Shown here: positions 32,451 to 42,418 of the stretch, piece by piece | How positions within the stretch are numbered: position 1 is the first letter of the stretch | Layout of the letters: every line of letters starts with the position of its first letter | Position numbers and translations under genes: made by a program | DNA from: Sediminibacter sp. Hel_I_10 | Lineage (GTDB): Bacteria; Bacteroidota; Bacteroidia; Flavobacteriales; Flavobacteriaceae | Direction of reading: 5' to 3' | NCBI RefSeq assembly: GCF_000688335.1 | Contig: NZ_JHZX01000001.1 | Coordinates: 248,001 to 312,000, forward strand | DNA: 64,000 bases | The notes under the pieces: generated by a model | Databases searched by the model: none | The model's input: only the letters and a program-made list of their open reading frames with translations | Told to the model about the DNA's origin: nothing

Positions 32451-34839
32451 CCTTTCGGTCTCCACACCCATTGCAGATATTCAAGATCATACGGTCTTTG
32501 CCAATAATGGCAATGTCGTGCTCTGTTACAAAGGGCATCTACCAGAGATCTACTCCTTGTCCGAAAAAGACTTTGAGGATATGCACAGCGCTTGGTTTCA
32601 AGCTTTAAAATCATTACCCGTAGGCACGGTCGTTCATAAACAGGACATTTATCGCAAAACATCCTATTCCTCTGAAGCACTGCCCAATCATACTTTTTTG
32701 GAAAAGGCTACCCACGACCATTTTAAGGGACGCAAACATCTTGAGCATAGTAGTTATCTGTTCTTTATTTTAACCAAGAACAAAGCACTTAACAATGCCA
32801 AATACATCAATCCCTTTCGTAACATCTCAAAAGGGATGGTCCAAGAGTTGGATGACACGATCAAGATCTTTGTAAACGCTGTTAGCGATTCTGTATCCTT
32901 TATCAACAACAGTAGAAAGATGGCTTTTATTCCGATGGCGCCAGAGGAGATCCGTCAACTTACCAGTAGCTATTTCAATGGATTCAACGAAGGGTTTGAT
33001 ACCGATATATTATTGGAAAAGAAAGACATTACCATTGGCGAAAATCATTTTGATGCCCTAGCCATCAATAGCGAACTGTGCTTTGGCGAGAGTGTACAGA
33101 GTAGCAAAACCAACGAGAAATTCACATCTGACGATTTTGTATTTCATCAAGGGTTTATTGATGGATTAGGGCTTACGCTAAACGAGAACCATATTGTCAA
33201 TCAAATCCTTTATTTGGATGACAAGCAAAAGTGGCGCAAGCTACTGGATAAGAAGGTCGAGGAACTGAACAAAAGCTCCAATTTTGGTTCTCAAAACAAA
33301 GTGGTACTTGCAAAAATTGAGCACATCCTCAACCAAATCAATGCAGATGACAATGCCCGTATTGTGCGAGGGCACTTGAATATCATCTATTGGACAAAGG
33401 AAGCCAAGGACTTGGACAAGATCACCTCAAAAATCAAGACTGAATTTAAGGAACTGGATATCATCCCTTACTATCCAAGAGGTGAGGAACGGAAAAATTA
33501 TATTCTAAACAGTTATTGCTGCTTCGCTTCAAATTTCTCAAATACAGATCTCTATGTCACCGATTTAAAACATGCCCTTTGCCTATTCATCAATAATGGT
33601 AATTATAAATCGGACCCTAGTGGCATCATTTTCAATGACAGGGTCTATAACATCCCGGTTATAAAAGATGTATGGGATGAAGGCAAGAAACGCATCAAGG
33701 CCAGGAACTTTGCCATTTTTGCTCCCACTGGCGAAGGAAAGTCCTTTTTGGCCAATAACATTTTACGCCAATATTTTGAAAATGGTGTTCGACTGGTCAT
33801 CATCGACCTTGGTGGATCCTATACCAAGTTTGCCAAGCTTTATCCAGAAAAGTACACCGTACTCCGATATGAAAGCGGAAAAAATTTGGGGATCAATCCA
33901 TTCTTCATTAGTAACGTAACCGATTTGACCCCTGAGCGTCTAGAGGATTTATCTGTATTTCTTTTTGAATTGTTTGCCTCTGACCTAAAAGTAACAAAAG
34001 CCCAGTCGGTTTCCGTCAAAAAAATATTGCGCCATTATTATGATAGCGCTTCAGAAAACTACTCATTAGCGGGGTTCTATACCTTTATTGAAAAGCATCA
34101 GGATACGCTACTTGACATCCTTAAAATCCATCCCGACTATTTCGATGTCACGAATTTTCTGCACGTGATGTCTGAATATGTCGGCGATGGTCTATATAGC
34201 TTTCTTTTTGAAGTCAATGAAGACCAAACCTATAAAATTGAGGACAAGCGCTTGATTGTCTTTGAACTCGATGAAGTCAAGGACAATAAGGAAATCTTAT
34301 CTGTTATGTTGAAGCTGATTAAGTCAGCTATCCAAAGAACCATTTGGAAAAATCGTGCTGAAAGGGGCATCATTCTATTTGATGAGTTTGCCAAACAATT
34401 GAAGTTTGATAACGTTTTGGAAAGCGTTGAGTTTTATTATCAGGCCATTCGAAAACAAAATGGCGCTATTGGCATTATTCTGCAATCCATTAATCAACTC
34501 CCAAATAATTCAACTTCTGCCAGTATTCTTGAAAATACTCAGGTCATTTATAGCCTCAACAATGAAAAGGGCTATGATGAACTGGTGAAACGACTCCATC
34601 TATCCAGTCACGACTTGAATCAACTAAAATCCATAAAAAACAATCTTTCCGGGCCTAGAAAGTATACTGAAATGTTCATCAAGATTGGCAAGGACAGTAA
34701 CATTTTTAGGCTCGAAGTCCCCAAGGAAGTCTATGCGGCCTATTTGACCGATGGAAAAGAAAACGAGAACATTATGAAGCTTTACGAGCAGCATCAAGAT
34801 ATGCAAAAAGCAATTATTGAATTCACATCAAAAACCTAA
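32437..34839 (+). CDS. traG: TraG/VirB4-type conjugation ATPase
   Basis: 800 aa, no membrane segment. The N-terminal half (about 1-400) is the VirB4 accessory region. Walker A is APTGEGKSFLANNIL near residue 429. Walker B is GIILFDEFAKQ near 648. A C-terminal helical lobe with QSINQLP follows. It powers assembly of the mating-pair apparatus at the inner membrane. Length is close to the usual value of about 830. It is not the coupling ATPase, which is encoded at 40828. Confidence 0.93.
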   Translation: MKKINLSVSTPIADIQDHTVFANNGNVVLCYKGHLPEIYSLSEKDFEDMHSAWFQALKSLPVGTVVHKQDIYRKTSYSSEALPNHTFLEKATHDHFKGRKHLEHSSYLFFILTKNKALNNAKYINPFRNISKGMVQELDDTIKIFVNAVSDSVSFINNSRKMAFIPMAPEEIRQLTSSYFNGFNEGFDTDILLEKKDITIGENHFDALAINSELCFGESVQSSKTNEKFTSDDFVFHQGFIDGLGLTLNENHIVNQILYLDDKQKWRKLLDKKVEELNKSSNFGSQNKVVLAKIEHILNQINADDNARIVRGHLNIIYWTKEAKDLDKITSKIKTEFKELDIIPYYPRGEERKNYILNSYCCFASNFSNTDLYVTDLKHALCLFINNGNYKSDPSGIIFNDRVYNIPVIKDVWDEGKKRIKARNFAIFAPTGEGKSFLANNILRQYFENGVRLVIIDLGGSYTKFAKLYPEKYTVLRYESGKNLGINPFFISNVTDLTPERLEDLSVFLFELFASDLKVTKAQSVSVKKILRHYYDSASENYSLAGFYTFIEKHQDTLLDILKIHPDYFDVTNFLHVMSEYVGDGLYSFLFEVNEDQTYKIEDKRLIVFELDEVKDNKEILSVMLKLIKSAIQRTIWKNRAERGIILFDEFAKQLKFDNVLESVEFYYQAIRKQNGAIGIILQSINQLPNNSTSASILENTQVIYSLNNEKGYDELVKRLHLSSHDLNQLKSIKNNLSGPRKYTEMFIKIGKDSNIFRLEVPKEVYAAYLTDGKENENIMKLYEQHQDMQKAIIEFTSKT

Positions 34840-34843
34840 TACT

Positions 34844-35464
34844 ATGACATTATCAAAACAAACCAAAGGAGCGTTCACGAAGAGAATGAACGTCGCTAAA
34901 ACAAAAATTGTGATGCTTGCAATAGCATTACTGTTTAGCTTAAACATGAAGGCACAAGGAATGCCCGTCTACGACAACACTAATTTTATAAGTTTGGCAA
35001 AGTCCCTTATCGAATCTGCCAAACAGACCTCCCAACTGTTAAAGACCGTAGAATTCTTAAAACAGCAAAAGGAAAACCTAGAAAAAGTAACGGGTGCGGT
35101 ACAACAATTAAGGGCTGTTCAAGAAATAGCCCAAAACAATCAGCAACTCTTTAATCTTGTTCAAAATGAACTCGCCAGTATTCTCAACTCCCCTTACATC
35201 AAGGTCAACGAAATAGAGAATATTACGGCATCCTTTACAAATCTTTTGGACAGCTCATTGGATACTGCAGATTTTATTCAGGAAATCCTATCCAATGATT
35301 ATCTAAAAATGACCGACTCCGAACGTGCTGAGATTTTAAAAGAAAAAGAGCGCGAGTCTAAGGAAATGGTTTCACAAATTAATATCAAGACCAAACGCTA
35401 TCGTGACATCATCTCTTTTAGAAAAATGCAGGATAAAATCAATAATCGCCAAACCGACTATTAA
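34844..35464 (+). CDS. traI: TraI-like (DUF4141/VirB5-like) periplasmic conjugation protein
   Basis: 206 aa from the ATG at 34844. An earlier ATG at 34817 lies inside traG. A signal segment (VMLAIALLFSLNMKAQ) precedes a long helical mature region (LIESAKQTSQLLKTVEFLKQQ, then LRAVQEIAQNNQQLFNLV), as expected for a VirB5-like pilus-tip or assembly factor. The name follows the position between TraG and TraJ; sequence identity to TraI cannot be judged by eye. Confidence 0.72.
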   Translation: MTLSKQTKGAFTKRMNVAKTKIVMLAIALLFSLNMKAQGMPVYDNTNFISLAKSLIESAKQTSQLLKTVEFLKQQKENLEKVTGAVQQLRAVQEIAQNNQQLFNLVQNELASILNSPYIKVNEIENITASFTNLLDSSLDTADFIQEILSNDYLKMTDSERAEILKEKERESKEMVSQINIKTKRYRDIISFRKMQDKINNRQTDY

Positions 35465-35466
35465 AA

Positions 35467-36309
35467 ATGACTGTCACCATCATTTTAGGCATTGGATTGG
35501 AATACATCGACACCATATTCCAGACCATACAGGATAGTAGTTTCTCACAGTATACCATCGCGGGAATGAAAACTCTTGCCGTCCTGTTCTTTCTTGTAAA
35601 TATCCTTAAGAAATACAACGAAGGCGTTGCAGACAAGGATGGCTACACTTGGGGGTTAAGCCCAACAGAGCTCGCCAAGAATTTCGCAATAGTCCTGTTG
35701 GTCATCTTTTCGACCCAATTCTTAGGCTTTTTTGATGGTATTCTGGTCTCGATAGAATCCCAATACCGTGACACAGCACCAGCGTTACTGCCTTTACAGA
35801 TGCAGGATATCCCCATAGAGGAAGACGTGAACCTTATTGATGCTGCTAAAAATGCAATGACCCTGCTTTACGAAGCCTTACTCACACCGTTATATGGCTT
35901 TAAAATATTGGCCTTTATTATTGGCATTATACTATGGATTCTGGATCTCTTCATTTACCCATTGTTCTTAGCTGAACGCTTTTTTCTATTGGGGCTCATG
36001 CAGGCCTTTTTTCCATTGGTCATCAGTTTGGCCGTATTTGAGAAATTCAGATCATTGGCCTATACCTTTTTTAAACTTTATGCTGCGGTCTACATGTTAG
36101 TTCCCGCGTTCTTTCTTGTGAATGTATTTGTGAACGCGATTTACACAGAATTAAATACCAATTTCTGGAGTAACCTCTTCGGTACTGATTTTGGTCAAGG
36201 GTTTTTCGCCCCTGTGGTCCAGTTAGGCTCCGTTGGTTTTATTGTGTTTCTCAAATTTAAGCTTTACAGGAGAGCGACGTCTTTTACCCTGAGATTATTC
36301 ACCAATTAA
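35467..36309 (+). CDS. traJ: TraJ-type conjugation membrane protein (VirB6-like)
   Basis: 280 aa with five or six membrane segments (near 20-40, 66-88, 140-165, 172-195, 205-232 and 245-265). The segment LYPLF-type pattern IYPLFLAERFFLLGLMQAFFPL is typical of the TraJ family. It starts two bases after the previous stop. VirB6-like proteins form part of the inner-membrane channel. Somewhat shorter than CTnDOT TraJ at about 330 aa. Confidence 0.85.
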   Translation: MTVTIILGIGLEYIDTIFQTIQDSSFSQYTIAGMKTLAVLFFLVNILKKYNEGVADKDGYTWGLSPTELAKNFAIVLLVIFSTQFLGFFDGILVSIESQYRDTAPALLPLQMQDIPIEEDVNLIDAAKNAMTLLYEALLTPLYGFKILAFIIGIILWILDLFIYPLFLAERFFLLGLMQAFFPLVISLAVFEKFRSLAYTFFKLYAAVYMLVPAFFLVNVFVNAIYTELNTNFWSNLFGTDFGQGFFAPVVQLGSVGFIVFLKFKLYRRATSFTLRLFTN

Positions 36310-36320
36310 TCAAACCTAGA

Positions 36321-36935
36321 ATGAAAACACCTTATAAAACCATTTACAATATTTTAAAACTAAATCGTTTCATCGTACTGGCTGTGATTGTTTTCGCGTT
36401 TTTATGCAGTACCATCTCCGTTTGGATGGCATTTAGCACCCATAGGAATGCTCTTAATAGCGCCTTTGCCATTAATACAGATGGCAGTATCATTCCACTA
36501 AAGCTGGTTACCCAAAAAGAGAATTTTAAGGTTGAAGCCTTGGCACATTTGGAACTCTTCCACAATTACTTCTATAATATCGACGCCAGTAATTACGAAC
36601 GGAATCTAAAAAAGGCCTTATGGCTGGGGAATAGCTCTGTAGACAATCTGTATCGTCAGAAAAAAGCGGACGGTGTTTATAATCGCCTGTTGCAATATTC
36701 CTTAGTGCAAAAAGTCATACGTATTGATTCACGGATCATAGAAAACGAGGGCTCCTATAGCTTTAGCACAACGACCGTTTTTGAAATTAATAGAGGTACG
36801 ATCATAGATACCTACGAACTTGTTTCCACTGGAAACCTGATTATGGTGGACCGAAACTTTCCTAACAATCCACATGGCTTGTTGATTACCGATTATTTCG
36901 AAAACACCTTAAAAAAGCTGAGTGAGGATTTATAA
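36321..36935 (+). CDS. traK: TraK-type conjugation protein (VirB8-like)
   Basis: 204 aa with a short cytoplasmic tail, one membrane helix (about 18-37) and a periplasmic domain of about 165 aa. The family pattern ELFHNYFYNIDASNYERNLKKALWLG is plain. The protein nucleates the channel in the periplasm. A further TraL-like gene would normally follow, but there are only 75 noncoding bases before traM. Confidence 0.9.
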   Translation: MKTPYKTIYNILKLNRFIVLAVIVFAFLCSTISVWMAFSTHRNALNSAFAINTDGSIIPLKLVTQKENFKVEALAHLELFHNYFYNIDASNYERNLKKALWLGNSSVDNLYRQKKADGVYNRLLQYSLVQKVIRIDSRIIENEGSYSFSTTTVFEINRGTIIDTYELVSTGNLIMVDRNFPNNPHGLLITDYFENTLKKLSEDL

Positions 36936-37010
36936 CCCTTCATCCTACAAAATATCAGCAGTTTATAAAAACAACACCGAACCATTGTAATAACATTAAA
37001 CCATAAATAG

Positions 37011-37940
37011 ATGAAAATAGAAAAAAACAAAATTGTATTTGGCTCAGTACTCGCGGTCATTTTCATATTTCTAATTTCCTATTCCATAATGATCATGGGG
37101 GATGATGACACTGAAAATGAAAGTCTTCAACAGACCTTGGTGCCAGAACTGGAGGACAACCAAAAGGAGTACACCTCTAAATTGGATGCCATCAATGATT
37201 TGAAAAAAGTAAAGGAAAACAATGCTCCCAGTATTTATGACGAGAGCCTGATTGACTCTATGGGTGTTTATGATCCCAATTTACCAGAGCGCGAAAAAGA
37301 GCGGATTGTGGACAGCATTTATAATGCGGGTCGAATTCAGTATTCAGATAAAGGACGTCAACATTTCAATCAGAAAAAAATCGTTCAAAAGCACCTCGAA
37401 CCCATAGATTCCATCAAATTAAAGAAGGAACAAAACATCCAATCGAAAGAACTGGGCTTGGAGCATCAGCTCTTCTTTGCCGCTTCCCCCCAACCTAACA
37501 AAATTTCAATCATTGGAACCACAGATCACACCATTTATGCGGTAGTTGATGGCGACCAAGTTGTCAAGGCCAATTCCAGATTAAAAATGCGCATAACCAA
37601 AGCGGCCGTTATCAATGGAAAACATATGCCAAAGAACACAGCTGTTTTCGGCTTTATAAGCTTTCAGCCCAATCGCGCCCTAATTGAAATTGAAAACGTG
37701 GAACACCGCCCTACCCAACTTAAGGCCTTTGACCTACAAGATGGTAGCGAAGGCATCTATGTTGAAAATAACTTTCGAGCAGAAGCTACCAATGAAGTCC
37801 TTGATGATGTTATTGGTGACATCAACATTCCAACTGTACCTCAAGTAGGAGGCATCACAAAGGTACTCAAACGAAATAACCGGAACGTCAAAGTAACTGT
37901 ATTGAACAATTACAAACTTCTATTAAAACCTCAATTATGA
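37011..37940 (+). CDS. traM: TraM-type conjugation protein (VirB10-like)
   Basis: 309 aa. One membrane helix (about 8-27) is followed by an acidic, low-complexity linker (about 35-130). A C-terminal beta-rich domain (about 165-309) contains VDGDQVVKANSRLKMRIT and AVFGFISFQPNRALIEIENV. The layout matches VirB10-like scaffold proteins that span the periplasm. The 75-bp gap before it is the largest inside the tra operon. Confidence 0.9.
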   Translation: MKIEKNKIVFGSVLAVIFIFLISYSIMIMGDDDTENESLQQTLVPELEDNQKEYTSKLDAINDLKKVKENNAPSIYDESLIDSMGVYDPNLPEREKERIVDSIYNAGRIQYSDKGRQHFNQKKIVQKHLEPIDSIKLKKEQNIQSKELGLEHQLFFAASPQPNKISIIGTTDHTIYAVVDGDQVVKANSRLKMRITKAAVINGKHMPKNTAVFGFISFQPNRALIEIENVEHRPTQLKAFDLQDGSEGIYVENNFRAEATNEVLDDVIGDINIPTVPQVGGITKVLKRNNRNVKVTVLNNYKLLLKPQL

Positions 37941-37971
37941 GCCCATAATGGGCCTTTAAAATTTCACTCTA

Positions 37972-38811
37972 ATGAAAAATTCAATTATAATAATAGTATT
38001 AGTGTTTACTTCAACTTTCGCAAAAGTTAACGCACAAACCGCTCAATTACTCGATACCATTTACGCTAACGACACTAAAAACGTGGCTTTATTTTTTCAT
38101 GAGCCTATCCGTCAAGGCATATCAGGTTCCGAAAATTTTATATTTACCTATAACCGAGACAAAGAACAGTACTTTGGGCTACTTCAGGCAAAACCTGGCA
38201 AAGAAAGCAATCTTTTGGTAGTGAGCAGAGACGGCTCCATCTTCAGCTTCATCTTAAAATATAGAAAAGCGCTTTCAAAGCTCAATTATTTTATTCCGAT
38301 CTCAAGTCGCATTGGGAACGAAAAACCTTTAGTCAAAGACATTAAAAACGAAAGTCGTATTGAAGACTCTATTGACCCTGACACTTATTATTACAACAAA
38401 TTTTCATCTTATCTCTTAAGAAAGGAGCAGCGCATAGGAAGTCTACAAAAAAGACGCGAACGCATCATCTTATCTGTTGAGAATATCGTTTTTGATAAGG
38501 ATGAGCTTTACTTTGTTATCCGAATCGAAAACAAATCCAGCTTGGATTACGATGTGAATTTTTTGAACCTGTATTTAGAGACCCGACGAAAAGGGAAAAA
38601 GAAATCCCTACAATCCTTACAACAAGAGCCCATTTTCAAATATAAGTTACCCTCTAGAATTGGAGAAGATGACGTGGCAAGATTTGTTTACGTCATGCCT
38701 AAGTTTTCAATAGATAAGGATCGTAGATTGGTTTTAGAGCTTAATGAAAAACGTGGTGAACGGAATATAGAATTGAAGTTGTCCCACCATTACATTAACC
38801 ATCCCAATTAA
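37972..38811 (+). CDS. traN: TraN-type conjugation protein (DUF4138, VirB9-like)
   Basis: 279 aa with a signal peptide (to about residue 22, VNAQ). Family patterns include NVALFFHEPIRQGISGSENF and LQAKPGKESNLLVVSRDGSIFSF. It forms part of the outer-membrane core with TraM. Length is typical. It is followed by a small lipoprotein gene after 7 bp. Confidence 0.9.
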   Translation: MKNSIIIIVLVFTSTFAKVNAQTAQLLDTIYANDTKNVALFFHEPIRQGISGSENFIFTYNRDKEQYFGLLQAKPGKESNLLVVSRDGSIFSFILKYRKALSKLNYFIPISSRIGNEKPLVKDIKNESRIEDSIDPDTYYYNKFSSYLLRKEQRIGSLQKRRERIILSVENIVFDKDELYFVIRIENKSSLDYDVNFLNLYLETRRKGKKKSLQSLQQEPIFKYKLPSRIGEDDVARFVYVMPKFSIDKDRRLVLELNEKRGERNIELKLSHHYINHPN

Positions 38812-38818
38812 TACTGTC

Positions 38819-39184
38819 ATGAAAAATGTTGTCATTTTCTCAGTCGTGCTTTTATTGATTTCCTGCTCAGAACACAAGCATGGGTCCCCTTCTGAAACCG
38901 CCAAAGTTGTTGCTGAAAGTTTTTACCACGGCGACGAAGCAACTCTAAAAAAATATACTACTGCAGAAGGCTTCTCAAACCTTCATGGCATACAGGCTCT
39001 ATTTATTGAAAATGAACATTCAGAATCCAATTTCAGTATTATCAGTGAGGCTATGGATGGTGAGTTTGCTTGGGTAAAATACACCACGTCTTACGACCCG
39101 AAGCCTGGTGTTTTTAAATTGGTTAAAGAAGATGGCCTGTGGAAGGTCACGCATAATATCCCGAGTGATAAAGGACCTTTTTGA
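38819..39184 (+). CDS. Small lipoprotein, DUF4878-like
   Basis: 121 aa. A lipoprotein signal ends LISC-SEHK, followed by a compact NTF2-like domain (SETAKVVAESFYHGDEATLKKYT and LVKEDGLWKVTHN) as in DUF4878. It is the last gene of the tra operon and meets the HipA gene tail-to-tail with 5 bp between stops. Function unknown; perhaps an accessory or exclusion lipoprotein. Confidence 0.8.
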   Translation: MKNVVIFSVVLLLISCSEHKHGSPSETAKVVAESFYHGDEATLKKYTTAEGFSNLHGIQALFIENEHSESNFSIISEAMDGEFAWVKYTTSYDPKPGVFKLVKEDGLWKVTHNIPSDKGPF

Positions 39185-39189
39185 TTATT

Positions 39190-40461
39190 TTATAATGGCT
39201 TGTTGTATAATTGCCACCTGAATGCACCAGTCATCAATTCTATTTCACTTCTTTTTATTCCTATTTCTTCTGCAATATGTTTCCAGTTTTTAACCACCAT
39301 CAGGACTTCAGAAAGTATGTTTTCCATCTCACTTTCACTTAAGCGAAAATACATCCCTACACTTTTCGCCAAATCAAAACTTAAAGCATTATCATCCATA
39401 TCTATATTTAGGGATAGACCATCTTTTTCTATTGAAGGGTTTAAATCATAAGCTGGCGATAAGATCCAACCTTTTTCGGTTAGAATAAACCCGTGATTTC
39501 TAAGGTGGTCATCCGTATTTGAAATAGCAATATTAAATACAATTCTTCGCCACAGTTGGTGTAAATTAGTTTCCACATCGACTCCATAATTCTCAATAAA
39601 CTCGACAATTTCCAAATAACTAGGTGTTGTATCCCTGATCATATCTTCTGTATTCCCGGTCATTGTCATTGCTGAGGCAAAGTGAATGCGTTTTCCATTA
39701 TCCCTATCAAATCGTTTGGTCAGAAATGTATGGTATTGACCACTTATCTTTTCTATTTTAGATGTTACCATTTCAACTCCAGAAGCGATAGCTAATTTAT
39801 AAGCTAAAAACTCCCAAGCTGCCTTATCGACGACATCTGTTTTAGAAGGAAATTTTGCTATCCATAAGTTCTTTTGAGCATCAAGCACATTAGCCTTTGG
39901 TCTTGCACCTCCTAGAGACGAACCAGGTGCAATTAAAACAGCTATCCATTTTCTAGCGGCATCACTTTGTTCATCATTTTCTAACTGATTTACTGCTTCT
40001 TGAAGCTCGCCCAATGAAGACCAAGGTGGTGTTGGATTTTGTGCATCATTATCTAAAAAAGGACCTTCCAAGTCCGTTTTAAAACGCAAAGCTCCCATTC
40101 TACTCTCGTCAAAAACACCGAGCAGATAATCTATTTCATACAGTGTATCTGCTTTTACATTCTTAGCTCTGGCATCCTGTGCAGCTCTACGTTTCATTAA
40201 TGTTTTACCCCAAGTATCTGGCATACTATCAAGGAAGATTCCAAAGTTCTCTTTGTTGGTAGGATATTGTGGCCCTGAATAAAATTCCATATCTGGATCT
40301 AACAATCGTTGCGCATCGGTCTTTAACCAATACTTGTCATACTCAAAACTGAATGCTTTTTTACCTTTGGCGAAGTGTGCTGAAAGTACGCCTATCAAAG
40401 TTGGCTTTTTTAAAGCTTCCCAATCTGCAAATACGTATATATCAAATTTACCTGTTGCCAT
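39190..40461 (-). CDS. hipA: HipA-family serine/threonine kinase toxin
   Basis: 423 aa, full-length HipA layout. The N-terminal cap (about 1-110, with LLDPDMEFYSGPQ and FGIFLDSMPDTWG) is followed by the kinase core with GGARPKA (Gly-rich loop) and WIAKFPSK (ATP-binding Lys). The catalytic AISNTDDHLRNHGF and metal-binding SPAYDLNP complete the set. HipA kinases phosphorylate a tRNA synthetase or another translation factor and stop growth; the target here is not predictable. The gene is 5 bp after HipB on the same strand. It sits as cargo between the tra genes and the coupling-protein gene. Confidence 0.92.
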   Translation of the reverse strand: MATGKFDIYVFADWEALKKPTLIGVLSAHFAKGKKAFSFEYDKYWLKTDAQRLLDPDMEFYSGPQYPTNKENFGIFLDSMPDTWGKTLMKRRAAQDARAKNVKADTLYEIDYLLGVFDESRMGALRFKTDLEGPFLDNDAQNPTPPWSSLGELQEAVNQLENDEQSDAARKWIAVLIAPGSSLGGARPKANVLDAQKNLWIAKFPSKTDVVDKAAWEFLAYKLAIASGVEMVTSKIEKISGQYHTFLTKRFDRDNGKRIHFASAMTMTGNTEDMIRDTTPSYLEIVEFIENYGVDVETNLHQLWRRIVFNIAISNTDDHLRNHGFILTEKGWILSPAYDLNPSIEKDGLSLNIDMDDNALSFDLAKSVGMYFRLSESEMENILSEVLMVVKNWKHIAEEIGIKRSEIELMTGAFRWQLYNKPL

Positions 40462-40466
40462 AGTAT

Positions 40467-40754
40467 TTATAATAAATCAAGGTCTTGCAGTTTCCTGCCG
40501 AATTCATCATCCACCGCCAATTTTAGAAAATCATCCTGAAGATTTAGTACCCTAAACACATTAAAGTATAAGCCAATCGCCACAGCAGGGTCACCCTTTT
40601 CAATGCGATACAGTGTTGCTCTATGAATACCCGCACGTTCAGAAACTTGCTCTGTAGTAAGCTTTCTTCGCTTACGGGCAAGCTTTACGTTTTCCCCAAT
40701 TTGCTCAAAAATCTTAAGATACTTTGGAAGCACTATTGCTTTTTTAGAATTCAT
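40467..40754 (-). CDS. hipB: HipB-like XRE antitoxin/repressor
   Basis: 95 aa. The XRE helix-turn-helix spans about residues 18-70 (NVKLARKRRKLTTEQVSERAGIHRATLYRIEKG). The C-terminal tail of about 20 residues may be the part that docks on HipA. It should repress its own promoter in the 73 bp before the coupling-protein gene; a repeated TTTGTTG/CAACAAA pair near 40755-40775 may be the operator. Confidence 0.9.
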   Translation of the reverse strand: MNSKKAIVLPKYLKIFEQIGENVKLARKRRKLTTEQVSERAGIHRATLYRIEKGDPAVAIGLYFNVFRVLNLQDDFLKLAVDDEFGRKLQDLDLL

Positions 40755-40827
40755 TTTGTTGCTTATTTACAACAAATATATTGTTTTAGATACAAATAAG
40801 CGACAAACAGAGAACTATCTCTATGTG

Positions 40828-42408
40828 TTATTTAAATATTGATTTGGCTTCATCATAGATGCGCTCAAAATTTGCTGCTAAATCAACCTTGGAAAATTTC
40901 CGCAATTTCATTGGTAATTCTCTTTCAATGTTCTGTAATCTAAACTGTAACTTTTGATCTTTCCCATCCGCATACGTAATAAACTCCCCCTGCTTTAATC
41001 TAAAGAAAACATCTGCCCTGATTTTCGGAATTTCCTTTTCGCCAGTAGTAACTCTCGTATCAAAGTCGAGATTATGGCCACGGCTCACGCTCTTCGTTGG
41101 ATCTTTTATGATTTCGAAAAAGCGCTCGTAATATTTGGCGGTGTCTGGGTCATTGACCTTGCCGAAAAATTGGTAGGACAAATTGCTTAAAATCGCTTTG
41201 CTGGCCTTGTCTCCATACATCATATCGTTTTGGATCTTATCCTGCATCACATAAATTGTAGCAATATTATAGCTTCTCAAGGTCGCTGGAATGCGATGCA
41301 TGTTCAATAATCGAATGGTTGGTGCTTCTTCCATTAAAAGGAATGACGGTTCGGAATTTCGAACGCTCATTTGTTTGGTAATGGTATGGATAATCGTGGC
41401 GATTACTGGTGAATACGACGTTTCGTATTTTGGGTTATTCACTATGGAAATCACGCAGGGGTTTTTAGGATCATTGATGTTCAACGGCACTTCATCTGCT
41501 GATAAGGCCATAAAAATGCGTTGTGTACTGATGCGCTTAAGTGCATTGGCCAAGGTACTTTTTACACCGGCGGTTTGACGTTCCGAATCTTTGCCACTTA
41601 TAAAAGCATCTGCCATTGCTCTTGATGTGGTATTGGTTTCCAAAAACTGGATCAGACTATCCGTGTCCAAATATTGATAAATGGCAATTAAATGTGGCAG
41701 CGTACAGAATTGGGGATATGTGGTTTTCAGTTTCCAGATCAATCCACCTATCAAACCTTCCGCTGCATCATTAAAGAATTTAGTTGTTCCCGTCGTTCCA
41801 GATTCCCGTTGCTCCAAAAGGTTTTCTATTAGCACCCGAGACACCTCATTGATGCTCTCCTCGTTCTCTAAATACTGAGGCGCAATAGGATTTACCCTAT
41901 GGATAATGTTATCGAAGGAAATGATCTTAAACGGAATATCCCGATCCTTAAAAAGTGGATACGCCATTTCCGTCAATTCAAAATCCTTATAATCGTGAAC
42001 GATACCACAAAATCCTTCTTTCTGGAAATGCTTTAAGAATCCGTATACGACACTTTCAGTCTTGCCACTTCCTGCGGAGCCGATGACCGATGCCCCTCGT
42101 TTAATATTTTCAACCTTAAAAATTCCTTTAGTAGTACGAAAAAGAACTTGATATCTTTGATCTGCATTTTTTGATCTTTCCGTTTTATGCAAGAAAACGT
42201 ACATCATCGTATTGATCAATAAAAGTGGGCAAACCACCTTTAACAAAACTAAAATCAAACTATTCCATTGTAATAAAAAATAAGCAATTGCAAACAACAT
42301 AAGGCTGCTTAGAGCAAATGCATATCTTGATATCCGATACCATCCATAAAATAACATACTGGTGACGCCTAAGGTAAAAAACATCGTAAAAAAACTGTCC
42401 ATGTGCAT
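40828..42408 (-). CDS. Type IV coupling protein (VirD4/TraG type)
   Basis: 526 aa with three N-terminal membrane segments (about 5-75). Walker A is IGSAGSGKTESV near residue 105. Walker B is PSFLLMEEAP near 362. YQFFGKVND and RADVFFRLKQGEF lie toward the end. It docks the relaxase-DNA complex onto the transfer channel. The stop of the relaxase gene is 10 bp upstream of its start, so both belong to the mob operon with the BfmA-type gene. Confidence 0.92.
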   Translation of the reverse strand: MHMDSFFTMFFTLGVTSMLFYGWYRISRYAFALSSLMLFAIAYFLLQWNSLILVLLKVVCPLLLINTMMYVFLHKTERSKNADQRYQVLFRTTKGIFKVENIKRGASVIGSAGSGKTESVVYGFLKHFQKEGFCGIVHDYKDFELTEMAYPLFKDRDIPFKIISFDNIIHRVNPIAPQYLENEESINEVSRVLIENLLEQRESGTTGTTKFFNDAAEGLIGGLIWKLKTTYPQFCTLPHLIAIYQYLDTDSLIQFLETNTTSRAMADAFISGKDSERQTAGVKSTLANALKRISTQRIFMALSADEVPLNINDPKNPCVISIVNNPKYETSYSPVIATIIHTITKQMSVRNSEPSFLLMEEAPTIRLLNMHRIPATLRSYNIATIYVMQDKIQNDMMYGDKASKAILSNLSYQFFGKVNDPDTAKYYERFFEIIKDPTKSVSRGHNLDFDTRVTTGEKEIPKIRADVFFRLKQGEFITYADGKDQKLQFRLQNIERELPMKLRKFSKVDLAANFERIYDEAKSIFK

Positions 42409-42418
42409 CGGTCTTGAT

